A DNA stretch of 64,000 nt from Arthrobacter sp. EPSL27 (GCF_001512305.1 NZ_LNUT01000005.1:189090-253089); one strand, 5' to 3'. Positions 50,338-59,514 are shown, numbered from the stretch's first letter. Notes: a model not told the origin generated them from the letters alone. Made by a program: numbers and translations.

Positions 50338-50790
50338 TCAGGAGTGGGGTTCAACCAGGAAAACCACGAAGTTTGTCTGGTCGCTTTTGTCCGGGCTGGT
50401 CACATTGAACTTGTTGTTGTACTCCCCGTCGGTGCCCGAGGTGCTGCAGATTGTTGGTTCCCCGCCGGCAGTCGGCCGCCGGGTGCACGTGCCCTCGACG
50501 GTCATGGGGAAGCCGGCCGTGGAGCCCAGGGCCTTCAGATCGTCGACGGTGAGCGTCCTGCCAGTGTGCCAGCGCTTTGCGATGCTGGGGCAGGGATTGG
50601 TGGAGATGCAGAGGAACATCTCCCGGCGCACAAAATTGCCCTGCAGCTTCCAGTCCGCGGGAATAGTGAATCTCTCGGCCCGGGAGACCATATCCGAGGT
50701 CACCTTTTCTTCGGCGGACCGGACAAGAAAGAACGCCACGGCGCCACCAACCAGCACTGCAGCAAGTATCAGCCATGCCCAACGCTTCAC
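50338..50790 (-). CDS. hypothetical membrane-anchored protein
   Basis: About 150 residues that I do not recognise. An N-terminal helix (WAWLILAAVLVGGAVAFFLV) serves as anchor or uncleaved signal. The exported domain of ~120 residues has four cysteines (CISTNPC, GTC, TIC), suggesting two disulfides. GTG 50790 has GGGGGA upstream; a TTG five codons earlier is less likely. There is no operon partner. Confidence 0.7.
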   Translation of the reverse strand: MKRWAWLILAAVLVGGAVAFFLVRSAEEKVTSDMVSRAERFTIPADWKLQGNFVRREMFLCISTNPCPSIAKRWHTGRTLTVDDLKALGSTAGFPMTVEGTCTRRPTAGGEPTICSTSGTDGEYNNKFNVTSPDKSDQTNFVVFLVEPHS

Positions 50791-50920
50791 CGTGTTCCCC
50801 CACAACAGTTAGTGCCAGCACCCTGGACCCGGGGTCGCCGGTGTTTGACTGCATAGTATCCTCAACCGGGTCCTTCGCCCGCGGCGGCCGCAGCCGGGAG
50901 CTCCGCCCGCCTGCCCGGAT

Positions 50921-51787
50921 CTACTGCCAGGCCCTGACGTAGTCCACCTTGACGGTGGACGCCTTTCCGAGAACTGTGCTGGGGCCGCCCTTGCCGATGT
51001 TCAGCACGAGGTACTGCGGTGCGTTCCCGTCGTCGGTCCGGAACGACTTGACCATCACGCCGTCTACGTAGACCTCGGAGCGGTCAATTTTGCGCCACAG
51101 GCCGTAGGTGTGGAACTTATCGCCCCAGTAGCCCGGAATAGGTCCGTGGCGCCGGGATCCGGAGCTCGAATGGTAGTTGGACGTCAGCTGTCCCCCGAGA
51201 ACTTCGGCAATGTCGTTCTCGCCCGTTGCTGGCCAGGTTTGCCCGGTGGTCCACCAGGCAGGAAAGTTGTGGAGCACCTTCCCGTTGCCGGGGAAGGAGA
51301 TGCGCGCCTCGACGTAGCCGGTGCGGAATTCGTAGCCCGTCTTGGCGGTGTCCTTGGGGTTGGACGACACCAGGGCGCCGGTGCCGGCCTTTGCGAGCTT
51401 CAGCGAGAGGTGCCCGGAGCCGACGGTGACGTTCGCGGGGTCGGTCTTGACGTTGTTCACCCGGCCGCCGCGGAACCAGGAACGGGCCCATTTGTTCGTG
51501 TCGAGCGTGGTTCCGTCGAACTCATCGCCGAAGGTCAGGGTCCATGCGCCGGGGACCCCCACAGGCATCGGTGCGGACTGGGTCGCGGCAAGTGAGGCAA
51601 CTGCCGGGACTGCTGCCACGGACGACGGGCAGTTGCCGCTGAGGGTGAGGGTGCAGCCCGGGGCGCCGGACCCGGAGGTCGGCGTGTCCGGCGGCGCCGC
51701 CTGCGCAGCGCCGGCGCCGAGGGACGCGGCGAACGACAGTACGGCCCCCACCGCCGTACCGGAAAACAACGTGGTGAGTTTCTTCAT
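50921..51787 (-). CDS. secreted GH16 family glycoside hydrolase
   Basis: 288 residues. The signal peptide KKLTTLFSGTAVGAVLSF ends near GAAQA-APP. A Thr/Ser/Pro region with one Cys pair precedes the GH16 jelly-roll (FGDEFDGTTLDTNKW). The catalytic motif is ENDIAE with Glu190, Asp192 and Glu195, matching the ExDxxE of GH16 without the extra Met. The block HTYGLWRKIDRSEVYVDGVMV is standard. Likely substrates are beta-1,3/1,4-glucans or related polysaccharides. GGGAG precedes the ATG. Confidence 0.9.
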   Translation of the reverse strand: MKKLTTLFSGTAVGAVLSFAASLGAGAAQAAPPDTPTSGSGAPGCTLTLSGNCPSSVAAVPAVASLAATQSAPMPVGVPGAWTLTFGDEFDGTTLDTNKWARSWFRGGRVNNVKTDPANVTVGSGHLSLKLAKAGTGALVSSNPKDTAKTGYEFRTGYVEARISFPGNGKVLHNFPAWWTTGQTWPATGENDIAEVLGGQLTSNYHSSSGSRRHGPIPGYWGDKFHTYGLWRKIDRSEVYVDGVMVKSFRTDDGNAPQYLVLNIGKGGPSTVLGKASTVKVDYVRAWQ

Positions 51788-51954
51788 GACTACTCCCGGA
51801 GCTCACGTTCGGTCGGTGGCGTCACCCGCGGAGCTGGACGAACGGGGCGGCGGGAAAACACCGTGATTCCATAGTGGCACCGAACCCGTGAGTACGCCGG
51901 AAAAATCTGGCCGAAGGGCTGAATCAACGCTCTTGGCTTTCAGGATTTCGGAAG

Positions 51955-51980
51955 TATCGTTAACTATCGCTGTATATCGT
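51955..51980. promoter_or_regulatory. TATCG repeats upstream of padR
   Basis: TATCG occurs at 51955, 51965 and 51975, spaced 10 bp apart, about 30-50 nt before the padR start. PadR-family repressors usually bind their own promoter, so this may be the autoregulatory site. Confidence 0.4.
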
Positions 51981-52005
51981 TCGCGACTAGCCCGAGGAGA
52001 GCATC

Positions 52006-52554
52006 ATGCGCAATTCATACCCGGCCGGCGGATTTCGGGGTAACAATGTCGACAGCATGTGGCAGGCCGTCGAGGAGCTGCGCTCCAGGTTCGAAAAGCG
52101 CGCGGGCTCCCGTGCAGGCCGCGGCGAAGTACGCTCGGCCGTCCTGGCGCTGCTCGCCGAGCGGCCCATGCACGGCTACCAGATCATTCGTGAAATCGAG
52201 GAACGCAGCGGTGGCAGCTGGAAGCCCAGTGCGGGCTCCGTCTACCCCACGCTCCAGCTCCTGGCCGACGAGGGCCTGATCCGCGCCGAGGAATCCAACG
52301 GCCGCAAGATCTACTCCCTGACGGAAGCGGGCCGGGAGGAAACAGCGCATGCGGGCGCCGATGCGTCAGCCCCTTGGGACCCCACGGCACCGGCGTCGGG
52401 CACTGGGTTCGCGGCGCTGCCCAAGGCAGGCCTTGAGCTCGCCCAGGCCGCATCCCAGGTCGGCCGCACCGGCACGCCGGAACAGGTCCAGGAGGCCGTG
52501 GCAGTGCTCGACGACGCACGGCGCCGGCTGTACGCGATCCTCGCCCAGGGCTGA
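52006..52554 (+). CDS. PadR family transcriptional regulator
   Basis: 182 residues. A ~40-residue basic lead precedes the winged helix: EVRSAVLALLAERPMHGYQIIREIEER, then WKPSAGSVYPTLQLLADEGLIRAEESNGRKIYSLTEAGREE, the PadR signature. The C-terminal ~70 residues (QVGRTGTPEQVQEAVAVLDDARRRLYAIL) form the dimerisation helix. GGAGAG precedes the ATG. Only 5 nt separate it from the aarF-like gene, so it probably controls that operon and itself. Confidence 0.92.
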   Translation: MRNSYPAGGFRGNNVDSMWQAVEELRSRFEKRAGSRAGRGEVRSAVLALLAERPMHGYQIIREIEERSGGSWKPSAGSVYPTLQLLADEGLIRAEESNGRKIYSLTEAGREETAHAGADASAPWDPTAPASGTGFAALPKAGLELAQAASQVGRTGTPEQVQEAVAVLDDARRRLYAILAQG

Positions 52555-52559
52555 CGGGG

Positions 52560-54272
52560 GTGCCCTCGGTTCGCCGGGACCTCGCAGACCCGATGCCCGG
52601 CGGCGGGGGCCACCGCGCCCGCTACCGGCGCATCCTGCGCTTCGCCGCATGGCACCTCGCGGAGACCTGGTGGTTTGAGCTGTTCCTCCCTCGGCTCGGC
52701 CTCGCCCGGGTTGCCGAGCGCACCCGGGTGGGACGGATGCGGCGCTTTGCCCAGCGCTTCCGCGTGCTGGCCCTGGACCTTGGCGGCCTCATGATCAAAG
52801 TGGGCCAGTTCCTGTCCACCAGGCTCGACGTGCTGCCGCCCGAGCTCACCAAGGAACTCGAGGGGCTACAGGACGAGGTGCCCCCGGTGCCGTTCGCTGC
52901 GGTCCGTGCCCTCGCCGAAGCTGAGCTGGGCGCGCCGCTGGCGGAGGTGTTCGCCTCGGTGGAGGAGACACCGATCGCGGCGGCCTCCCTCGGGCAGGCG
53001 CACCGGGCAACGCTCCGCCCGGGCGACGCCGCCGCTACCGGGCTTGCGAGGGTGGTGCTGAAGGTACAGCGGCCGGGCATCGACGCAATCGTCGACGTCG
53101 ACCTGGCAGCACTGCGCAAAGTGGGCGGCTGGCTCAGCCGGTTCCGGCTGGTGTCCGACCGTGCCGACATGCCCGCCCTCGTCGAGGAGTTCGCGCAGAC
53201 CAGCCTGGAGGAAATCGACTACCTGAACGAGGGCGCAAATGCGGACCGGTTCGCCGGTGACTTCGCCGCTGACGACCGGGTGGACGTGCCCGCCGTCGTC
53301 TGGGAGCGGAGCACCCGCCGGGTCCTCACCCTTGAGGACGTCACCGCGATCAAGATCACCGACACGGCGGCGCTGCGGGCGGCGGGCATCGACCCGGCCC
53401 AGGTGGCCCCGGTGTTCGCCTCAGTCATGTTCGAGCAGCTGTTCACCACCGGGTTCTTCCACGCCGACCCCCACCCGGGCAACATCTTCGTGACCCCGGT
53501 CGCGGGACCGGCCGCAGCGCGCCCCTGGAAGCTGACGTTCATCGACTTCGGCATGATGGGCGAGGTTCCGGACCGTACCCGCAGCGGGCTGAGGAAACTG
53601 CTCATCGCGGCCGCAGCGCGCGACGGCGAGGGACTGGTGGCCGCCATCAGGAACGTGGGGGTGCTGATGCCCTCTGCCGATACGGTGGAGCTTGAGCGGG
53701 CGATGACGCACCTCTTCGCCCGGTTTGGCGGCATGGGCTTCGCCGAGCTCCGCGAGGTTGACCCGCGGGAGTTCCGGGATTTCGCCGTGGAGTTCGGGGA
53801 TGTGGTCCGCTCCCTGCCGTTCCAGCTGCCGGAGAACTTCCTCCTCATCATCCGGGCCATGTCGCTGACGTCCGGGGTGTGCAGCTCGCTGGATGAGCGG
53901 TTCAATCTCTGGGATTCGGTCGAACCCTACGCGGCGCAGTTGCTGCGCGACGAGCGCGGCAACATCGTCCAGGATGCTGCCCAGCAGGCGCTCGACGCCG
54001 CCGGGCTGGCCCTGGGCCTGCCGAAACGCCTGAACGGGGTCCTGACCCGGATTGAGGAGGGTTCGCTGGCGGTTGGCAGTCCGCGGCTGGAGCAGCAGGT
54101 GAAGCGGCTCGACCGCTCGGTGCGGCGCTCGGCGTCGGCCCTGGTCTTCGGTGCCCTGCTGATTGCGGGGTCTGTGGTCCGCGCGGATGACACGGTGCTC
54201 GGCAACGTCCTCATGATCGCATCGGTGGTTCCGCTGCTGCACGGACTGTGGGCGGGGCGCAGCGGTCTCTGA
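52560..54272 (+). CDS. AarF/UbiB (ABC1) family protein kinase-like protein, copy 1
   Basis: 570 residues. The family KxGQ motif is GLMIKVGQFLSTRLDVLPPE. The Ala-rich nucleotide loop is PIAAASLGQAHRA, the ion-pair Lys is in VVLKVQRPG, the catalytic loop is FFHADPHPGNIFV, and the metal loop is FIDFGMMGE. Two C-terminal TM helices follow. UbiB-like proteins support isoprenoid quinone synthesis; in menaquinone-only actinobacteria the role is unclear. It is probably cotranscribed with padR. The GTG start lacks a good ribosome site, and the first residues are not conserved. Confidence 0.88.
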   Translation: MPSVRRDLADPMPGGGGHRARYRRILRFAAWHLAETWWFELFLPRLGLARVAERTRVGRMRRFAQRFRVLALDLGGLMIKVGQFLSTRLDVLPPELTKELEGLQDEVPPVPFAAVRALAEAELGAPLAEVFASVEETPIAAASLGQAHRATLRPGDAAATGLARVVLKVQRPGIDAIVDVDLAALRKVGGWLSRFRLVSDRADMPALVEEFAQTSLEEIDYLNEGANADRFAGDFAADDRVDVPAVVWERSTRRVLTLEDVTAIKITDTAALRAAGIDPAQVAPVFASVMFEQLFTTGFFHADPHPGNIFVTPVAGPAAARPWKLTFIDFGMMGEVPDRTRSGLRKLLIAAAARDGEGLVAAIRNVGVLMPSADTVELERAMTHLFARFGGMGFAELREVDPREFRDFAVEFGDVVRSLPFQLPENFLLIIRAMSLTSGVCSSLDERFNLWDSVEPYAAQLLRDERGNIVQDAAQQALDAAGLALGLPKRLNGVLTRIEEGSLAVGSPRLEQQVKRLDRSVRRSASALVFGALLIAGSVVRADDTVLGNVLMIASVVPLLHGLWAGRSGL

Positions 54273-54280
54273 CAGCCCGA

Positions 54281-54286
54281 TATCCT
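54281..54286 (+). promoter_or_regulatory. -10 box of yqeY operon
   Basis: TATCCT, with a leader of about 16 nt that contains GAGGAG before the ATG. Confidence 0.45.
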
Positions 54287-54308
54287 GTCCAGTGAGACGA
54301 GGAGAACT

Positions 54309-54785
54309 ATGACCACCCTGAAAGAACGCCTGCACGCCGACGTCGTCAGCCACATGAAGGACCGGAACAAGGTTGCACTCACCACGGTCCGCAACGTCCT
54401 GGGCGAGATCGAGACGCGGGAAAAGTCCGGCAAGACGCCGGTGGTGCTGGACGACGCCCAGGTGACGTCCCTGCTGCAGAAGGAAGCGGCCAAGCGCCGC
54501 GACACCGCCCGCATCTACGCCGAGGCCGGGGAACCGGAGCGGGCTGCGGCGGAGATCGCCGAGGCCGAGATCATCGAGACGTACCTCCCGAAGGCCCTGA
54601 CCGCTGCCGAGGTGGAGGCGATCGTCGACGCGGTGATCGGTGAGCTCACGGCCGGCGGCACCGAACTGACCATGCGCCAGTTGGGCGCCGTCATGAAGCC
54701 GGTGACCGCCAAGGTGGCCGGCCGGTTCGACGGCAAAGCCGTCAGTGAGATCGTCCGCAGCCGCATCGCGCAGACTTCCGCATGA
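54309..54785 (+). CDS. GatB/YqeY domain protein
   Basis: A 158-residue YqeY-like protein. TTLKERLHADVVSHMKDRNKV begins the N-terminal helical part. The C-terminal domain, similar to the tail of GatB, is YLPKALTAAEVEAIVDAVI...MRQLGAVMKPVTAKVAGRFDGKAVSEIVRSRI. It may bind tRNA in an amidotransferase-like way, but its function is unproven. GAGGAG precedes the ATG. It overlaps the ABC-F gene by 4 nt. Confidence 0.93.
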   Translation: MTTLKERLHADVVSHMKDRNKVALTTVRNVLGEIETREKSGKTPVVLDDAQVTSLLQKEAAKRRDTARIYAEAGEPERAAAEIAEAEIIETYLPKALTAAEVEAIVDAVIGELTAGGTELTMRQLGAVMKPVTAKVAGRFDGKAVSEIVRSRIAQTSA

Positions 54786-56374
54786 GCCTGATCCGGCTGC
54801 ATGACGTCAGCGTCCGCTTCGACAACACCCAGATCCTCCGGGAAGCGTTCTTCCGCCTTGAGGCGGGGGACAGGGTGGGCCTGATCGGCAAGAACGGCTC
54901 CGGCAAGACCACCATCCTCAAGCTGGTCCTCGACCAGGTGGCCCCCGACGCCGGCACTGTCACCGTGGAACCCGGAACCAGGATCGGCTACTTCTCCCAG
55001 TTCTCCGAACTCAATGGGGAAGCCACTATTTCCGAGGTGCTCAACGGGCTGTTCTCCGGTATCCAGGCGGTTGAAGCCGAGCTGGCTGCGATCGACGCGG
55101 CCATCGCGGCGGGGCCGGGCGACGCCGAACTCGACCGGCTCATCAGCCGCCAGGCCGAACTGTTCGAGGACATGGACCGGCTCGATGGCTGGGACTACCC
55201 CCGCCGCATCGACACCGTCCTCACAACCCTGGGCTTCGACGACGCGCACCGCACCTGCCCGATCGACGACTTGTCCGGCGGCTGGCGCAACCGCGCGGCA
55301 CTGGCCAAGATCCTCCTCGAAGGCCCCGACGTCCTGTTGCTCGACGAGCCCACCAACTTCCTGGACGTCGCAGGCGTGGAATGGCTCGAGAACTGGTTCA
55401 GGGACTTCAAGGGCGCCGCGGTCATCGTGTCCCACGACCGGAAGTTCCTCGACGCCGTCGTCACCCGGATCATCGAGGTGGAGAACTTCCACCTGCACGA
55501 ATACCCCGGCAACTTCGGCGAATACGTCGTGCAAAAGCAGTTCCGGCTCAAAACCCTCGAGCAGCAGTTTGTGCACGAATCCGAGCTGCTGGCCTTCGAA
55601 GCCGAAGGAATCGCCGACCGGCGCGAGGCAGCCAAGGCAGCCAGCCGCGGGCTGGGGAACCAGCTCGCCAAGATCAAGAAGTCCCGCACACCGCGTCCCG
55701 TCGACCAGATCGTCACCGAGATCTACGGCGGCCTGCACGTCAAGGATGTCCTCTGCCGGGTGGAGGGACTGGGCAAGTCCTACGGCGACAAGCGGCTGTT
55801 TGAGGACCTGAGTTTCGAGATCCGCAAGGGCAACCGGATTGTGGTGCTCGGCGCCAACGGCAGCGGCAAGTCCACGCTCCTGCGGGTGCTGACCGGCGAG
55901 GAGCAGGCCGATTCCGGCGAGGTAGCTTGGGCCAAGGGCCCCGGGTTCGTCTCCTACAACCAGATGCTCGCTGACCTCGACGACGCCGACACCGTGTCCC
56001 ACGCGGTCAACGCCCTGCCGGACAGCCTGGCGTTCAGCGCCACGCGGAAGTCCGTCAACCGGTTCCTCGCGATGTTCCAGTTCTCGGAGGCTGACCTCAA
56101 GCAGAAGATCGGGAACCTTTCCGGCGGGCAAAAGGCGCGGGTCGCCATGGCGCAGTGCCTCCTGTCCGGCGCTTCCGTCCTGCTGCTGGACGAGCCCACC
56201 AACCACCTCGACATGTCCAGCACCCAGGTCATGGAACGGGCACTGGTGCACTTCCCCGGAGCCGTGGTTGCCGTCAGCCACGACCGGTTCTTCAGCGACA
56301 AGATCGCCAACCACCACCTGGTGTTCGGGGCCGACGGCGCGGCGCCGGGCGAGATCGAGGTCCGGGCCGCCTAG
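54782..56374 (+). CDS. ABC-F family ATPase
   Basis: 530 residues with two ATPase domains and no TM segments. The first has GKNGSGKTTILKL, LSGGWRNRAALA and LLLDEPTNFLD. The second has GANGSGKSTLLRV, LSGGQKARVAMA and LLLDEPTNHLD. A charged linker of about 80 residues between them (about 240-320) is the P-site tRNA interaction motif of ABC-F proteins. These act on ribosomes, in translation rescue or antibiotic protection. It is translationally coupled to yqeY (ATGA). Confidence 0.94.
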   Translation: MSLIRLHDVSVRFDNTQILREAFFRLEAGDRVGLIGKNGSGKTTILKLVLDQVAPDAGTVTVEPGTRIGYFSQFSELNGEATISEVLNGLFSGIQAVEAELAAIDAAIAAGPGDAELDRLISRQAELFEDMDRLDGWDYPRRIDTVLTTLGFDDAHRTCPIDDLSGGWRNRAALAKILLEGPDVLLLDEPTNFLDVAGVEWLENWFRDFKGAAVIVSHDRKFLDAVVTRIIEVENFHLHEYPGNFGEYVVQKQFRLKTLEQQFVHESELLAFEAEGIADRREAAKAASRGLGNQLAKIKKSRTPRPVDQIVTEIYGGLHVKDVLCRVEGLGKSYGDKRLFEDLSFEIRKGNRIVVLGANGSGKSTLLRVLTGEEQADSGEVAWAKGPGFVSYNQMLADLDDADTVSHAVNALPDSLAFSATRKSVNRFLAMFQFSEADLKQKIGNLSGGQKARVAMAQCLLSGASVLLLDEPTNHLDMSSTQVMERALVHFPGAVVAVSHDRFFSDKIANHHLVFGADGAAPGEIEVRAA

Positions 56375-56418
56375 GGGCGGTCCGCCCCGGACCCCGGTCG
56401 CAGCGCAGTAAACAGCGG

Positions 56419-56424
56419 GATAAT
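56419..56424 (+). promoter_or_regulatory. -10 box of small membrane protein gene
   Basis: GATAAT, 6 nt before the ATG. Confidence 0.5.
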
Positions 56425-56430
56425 GGGAGC

Positions 56431-56745
56431 ATGACGGAACAGGACCAGGGCCTCGACCCGTGGGAGGAGTTCGACAGGCACCAGCCGGCGGCGCCGGACC
56501 GCGTCGGGGGCTACCCCGGAGGTGAACCCGTGGGCTTCGGCTTCCGCACGGGAGTGCGCAGCGCGAAGGTGGCCATCGGCTTCGCCGTCTACGCCCTGGT
56601 CCTCGGAACCACGCTCGTGGTGGTCGGCGCCGTGTGGTTCATCGGCGCGGGCCAGTGGCTGCTGCTGGGGCTCATGGTCCTGGTGGAGACCGTCTTTGTC
56701 CTGGCCTTCAGCCGGCTGGTGTCGCAGGCCCGGCAACGCCGCTGA
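56431..56745 (+). CDS. hypothetical two-TM protein
   Basis: 104 residues, not recognised. A polar N-terminus (TEQDQGLDPWEEFDRHQP) of about 45 residues precedes two closely spaced helices, FAVYALVLGTTLVVVGAVWF and WLLLGLMVLVETVFVLAFSRL, and a short basic tail. GATAAT 6 nt upstream supports this ATG; the longer open frame upstream is inside the ABC-F gene. It converges on the second aarF gene. Confidence 0.7.
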   Translation: MTEQDQGLDPWEEFDRHQPAAPDRVGGYPGGEPVGFGFRTGVRSAKVAIGFAVYALVLGTTLVVVGAVWFIGAGQWLLLGLMVLVETVFVLAFSRLVSQARQRR

Positions 56746-56781
56746 GCTGTACGGCGGACCCCCAAGGCGGCGGGAGGGCTG

Positions 56782-58434
56782 CTACCGCCGGTGCCGGGAG
56801 GTCACGGCCAGGTAGGCGCCCAGGGCACCCACCCCGCCCAGGCCCGCCGCGAAAAGAGTCTTGGGCCAGTTCCGCCAGCGGTCGGGCTGCACGGAGACCA
56901 GGTCCCCGACGGCGTTGATCAGGGCGGCCGTGATGAGCCCCGCGACGATCCGGTTTCCGGTCTTTTCCGCCTTGTCCATCAGCCGGTCCAGCTCGTCGGC
57001 CCGGAAGTGGATGTCGATGCCGCCGCGTTCCAGGACGTCCACCATCCGGCGGATGATGTCCGGCGCGTCCGTTCCCAGCCGCAGGGCTTCCCGGCCGATC
57101 TTCTTCAGCCGCTCCGCCAGGGCCTCTGGGGACAAGGACGACAGGATAACCCGCTCCGTGAAGGGCCCCAGCTGGGTGGTCAGCTCGAATCCCGGATCCA
57201 GCTGTTTGCCCAGCCCGTCCGCCATCACCAGCATCTTGAGCATGAGGGCTGTCTCCCGCGGCAGCCGCAGCCGGTACTCGCGCAGCAGCGCCGCCAGTTC
57301 CGCCAGGACCGCCACGATCGGAACGTCCGCGAGCGGCCGGCCGGCATAGCGGTCCACAAGCCGTCCCAGCTCCGTCTGGAGCCCGCCGAATCCGCCGTCA
57401 GCCTTCGCCCCGCACATGCGGACCAGGGCCGTGGTCAACCGGGCCGCGTCCTGCTCCACGATGGCCAGAAGCATCCTTACCAGCTGGTCGCGTGTCGCGT
57501 CGCTGATGGTGCCCACCATGCCGAAGTCGATGATGCCGAGGCGCCCGTCCGCTTCGACAAAGAAGTTCCCGGGGTGCGGATCGGCGTGGAAGAAGCCGTC
57601 CTCGAACACCATCTTCAGCAGGACATTGCACGCTTCCCGGGCCAGGGCGCCGGCGTCGATCCCCGCCTCCCGCAGCGCTGCGGCGTCGTTGACCTTGATC
57701 CCGCGGATGCGTTCCAGCGTCAGGACCCGGGAGGTGGTGGTGTCCCAGAAGACCCGGGGGATGTGGACGCGGGCGTCGCCTGCGAAGTTCGCGGCGAAGC
57801 GCTCCGCGTTCCGGGCCTCCTGCAGGTAGTCCAGCTCGGCCCGCAGCGTCTGGGAGAACTCGTCCACCAGCGCCGCCAGGTGGATGCCGGCGGCCCTTGT
57901 GGACGCCCGCTCCGCCCGCCTGGCCAGCTCCGCCATGATCTCCAGGTCCTCATTGATCTGCGCCACTACACCGGGACGGCGGACTTTAACCACGACGTCG
58001 ACGGGGTGGCCGCCGTCCGGAACGATCCGGCCGCAGTGGACCTGCCCGATCGAGCCGGTGGCGAGCGGGGCGTCGTCAAGCGCATCGAGCAGCACGTCCG
58101 CCGACGTGCCGAGCTCGTCGGCGATGACGGCGCGCACCTCGGCCGCGGGGATGGGCGGGGTCGCGTCCTGGAGCTTCGCGAGCTCGGTGGCGAACTCGGG
58201 CGGGAGGACGTCGGTGCGCGTTGAGACGATCTGGCCGAACTTGACGTACACGGCGCCCAGATCCTCCAGGGCGAGCCGGACGCGCACCGGCAGGCTGCCG
58301 CGGGGCGGCAGCCCCTGTCCTGGAATTCCGCCGGGCCGGAGCCGCTCCAGCCCGAGGCTCCCCAGCGCGAAGCCCAGTCCATGCCTTGTCAGTGTCTCAA
58401 CGATGTCCCGGAACCGGTCCCGCCGCGCGCTCAT
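56782..58434 (-). CDS. AarF/UbiB (ABC1) family protein kinase-like protein, copy 2
   Basis: 550 residues. KxGQ motif: AVYVKFGQIVSTRTDVLPPE. The Ala-rich loop is changed to PLATGSIGQVHCG. The Lys is in VVVKVRRPG, the catalytic loop is FFHADPHPGNFFV, and the metal loop is IIDFGMVGT. Two TM helices lie at the C-terminus (IVAGLITAALINAVGDL and FAAGLGGVGALGAYLAV). It is a diverged paralogue of the copy at 52.6 kb. It follows corA by 9 nt on the same strand, so it may be cotranscribed, although TAGTCT 6 nt before its ATG gives it its own promoter. Confidence 0.9.
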   Translation of the reverse strand: MSARRDRFRDIVETLTRHGLGFALGSLGLERLRPGGIPGQGLPPRGSLPVRVRLALEDLGAVYVKFGQIVSTRTDVLPPEFATELAKLQDATPPIPAAEVRAVIADELGTSADVLLDALDDAPLATGSIGQVHCGRIVPDGGHPVDVVVKVRRPGVVAQINEDLEIMAELARRAERASTRAAGIHLAALVDEFSQTLRAELDYLQEARNAERFAANFAGDARVHIPRVFWDTTTSRVLTLERIRGIKVNDAAALREAGIDAGALAREACNVLLKMVFEDGFFHADPHPGNFFVEADGRLGIIDFGMVGTISDATRDQLVRMLLAIVEQDAARLTTALVRMCGAKADGGFGGLQTELGRLVDRYAGRPLADVPIVAVLAELAALLREYRLRLPRETALMLKMLVMADGLGKQLDPGFELTTQLGPFTERVILSSLSPEALAERLKKIGREALRLGTDAPDIIRRMVDVLERGGIDIHFRADELDRLMDKAEKTGNRIVAGLITAALINAVGDLVSVQPDRWRNWPKTLFAAGLGGVGALGAYLAVTSRHRR

Positions 58435-58440
58435 GACGCC

Positions 58441-58446
58441 AGACTA
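58441..58446 (-). promoter_or_regulatory. -10 box of aarF copy 2, overlapping corA stop
   Basis: TAGTCT on the minus strand, 6 nt before the ATG. Its first three bases are the corA TAG stop codon. Confidence 0.5.
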
Positions 58447-59439
58447 CAGCCAGCCCTTCCGTTTGAAGATGCCGTACATCAGCGCCGCGGTGGCGGCCAT
58501 CATGCCGATGGCCATCGGGTAGCCGTAGCTCCACTGCAGTTCGGGCATCCGCTCAAAGTTCATGCCGTACACCCCGGCCACAAAGGACGGGGCGAAGAAG
58601 ATGGCGGCCCAGGACGAGATTTTCTTGACCTGCTCGTTCTGTTCGGCGCTCGCCTCGTTCTGCCGGTTGGCCGTCAGTGTCCCGTCGAGGGTGAGGGCGT
58701 TCTGCAGGAGGTCCCGGAAGGAATCGGCGCGGGAGATCAGCCGCTCCACGTGGTCCTCGACGTCCCGGAGGTTGTGCTGGAGTTCGGAGTTGACCTGGTA
58801 CTTCTCGAAGCCGCGCCGGAGCAGCTGGATCATGGCCGGGAGCGGATGGATGGCGCGCTGGAACTGGATGACCTCACGGGCCAGTTCGTAGATCCGCCGG
58901 GAGACCGTGGCGTCGCCGCTGAACAGCTGGTCCTCGATCTCGTCGATGTCGTTTTCCAGCCCCGCAACCACGGGCACGTAATCGTCCACCACCTGGTCCA
59001 TCAGGGCGTAGAGCACAGCCTCCGGGCCGTGGCACAGGAGATCGGGGCGCCGCTCCAGCTTCCGGCGGACCTGGGCCACGCCGCCGGTCTCGGCATGCCG
59101 GACGGTGACCACAAAATTCTCGCCGGTGAACACGTGGAGCTCGCCGAATTCCACGGTCTCGGTCGCATCCAGGTACCGGGCGGGCCGCAGCACGGTGAAG
59201 AGGTTGTCGTCGTAGCGCTCCAGCTTGGGGCGCTGGTGGGCCGAGATCGCGTCCTCGACGGCGAGGCGGTGGAGCCCGAACTCCGCCGCGACGGCGGCCA
59301 TCTCGGCCTCGGTCGGCCGGTAGAGGCCGATCCAGGCCATCCCGCCGTGCCGCTCCAGGGTCTCAAAGGTCTGCTCGAGGCTCTGCGGCTCGGCGCTGCG
59401 GACACCGTCGACGTAGACGGCGTTATCGATGATAGTCAC
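58444..59439 (-). CDS. corA: CorA family magnesium/cobalt transporter
   Basis: A 331-residue pentameric divalent cation channel. A large cytoplasmic N-terminal domain (about 1-265) contains the long stalk helix. Two C-terminal TM helices follow: IFFAPSFVAGVYGMNF with the essential YGMNF filter, and YPMAIGMMAATAALMYGIF. A short basic tail ends KRKGWL. It starts at GTG (GTGACTATC) 6 nt after GATAAT, so it looks leaderless. Confidence 0.95.
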   Translation of the reverse strand: MTIIDNAVYVDGVRSAEPQSLEQTFETLERHGGMAWIGLYRPTEAEMAAVAAEFGLHRLAVEDAISAHQRPKLERYDDNLFTVLRPARYLDATETVEFGELHVFTGENFVVTVRHAETGGVAQVRRKLERRPDLLCHGPEAVLYALMDQVVDDYVPVVAGLENDIDEIEDQLFSGDATVSRRIYELAREVIQFQRAIHPLPAMIQLLRRGFEKYQVNSELQHNLRDVEDHVERLISRADSFRDLLQNALTLDGTLTANRQNEASAEQNEQVKKISSWAAIFFAPSFVAGVYGMNFERMPELQWSYGYPMAIGMMAATAALMYGIFKRKGWL

Positions 59440-59445
59440 CGGCCC

Positions 59446-59451
59446 ATTATC
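59446..59451 (-). promoter_or_regulatory. -10 box of corA (leaderless)
   Basis: GATAAT on the minus strand, 6 nt before the GTG. Confidence 0.55.
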
Positions 59452-59514
59452 CCGTCTGCCGGCCCCGCGGCCGCCCGGGCCGGGCCCGTGGCGGCAGGCA
59501 CCGGCCAGGGGACC

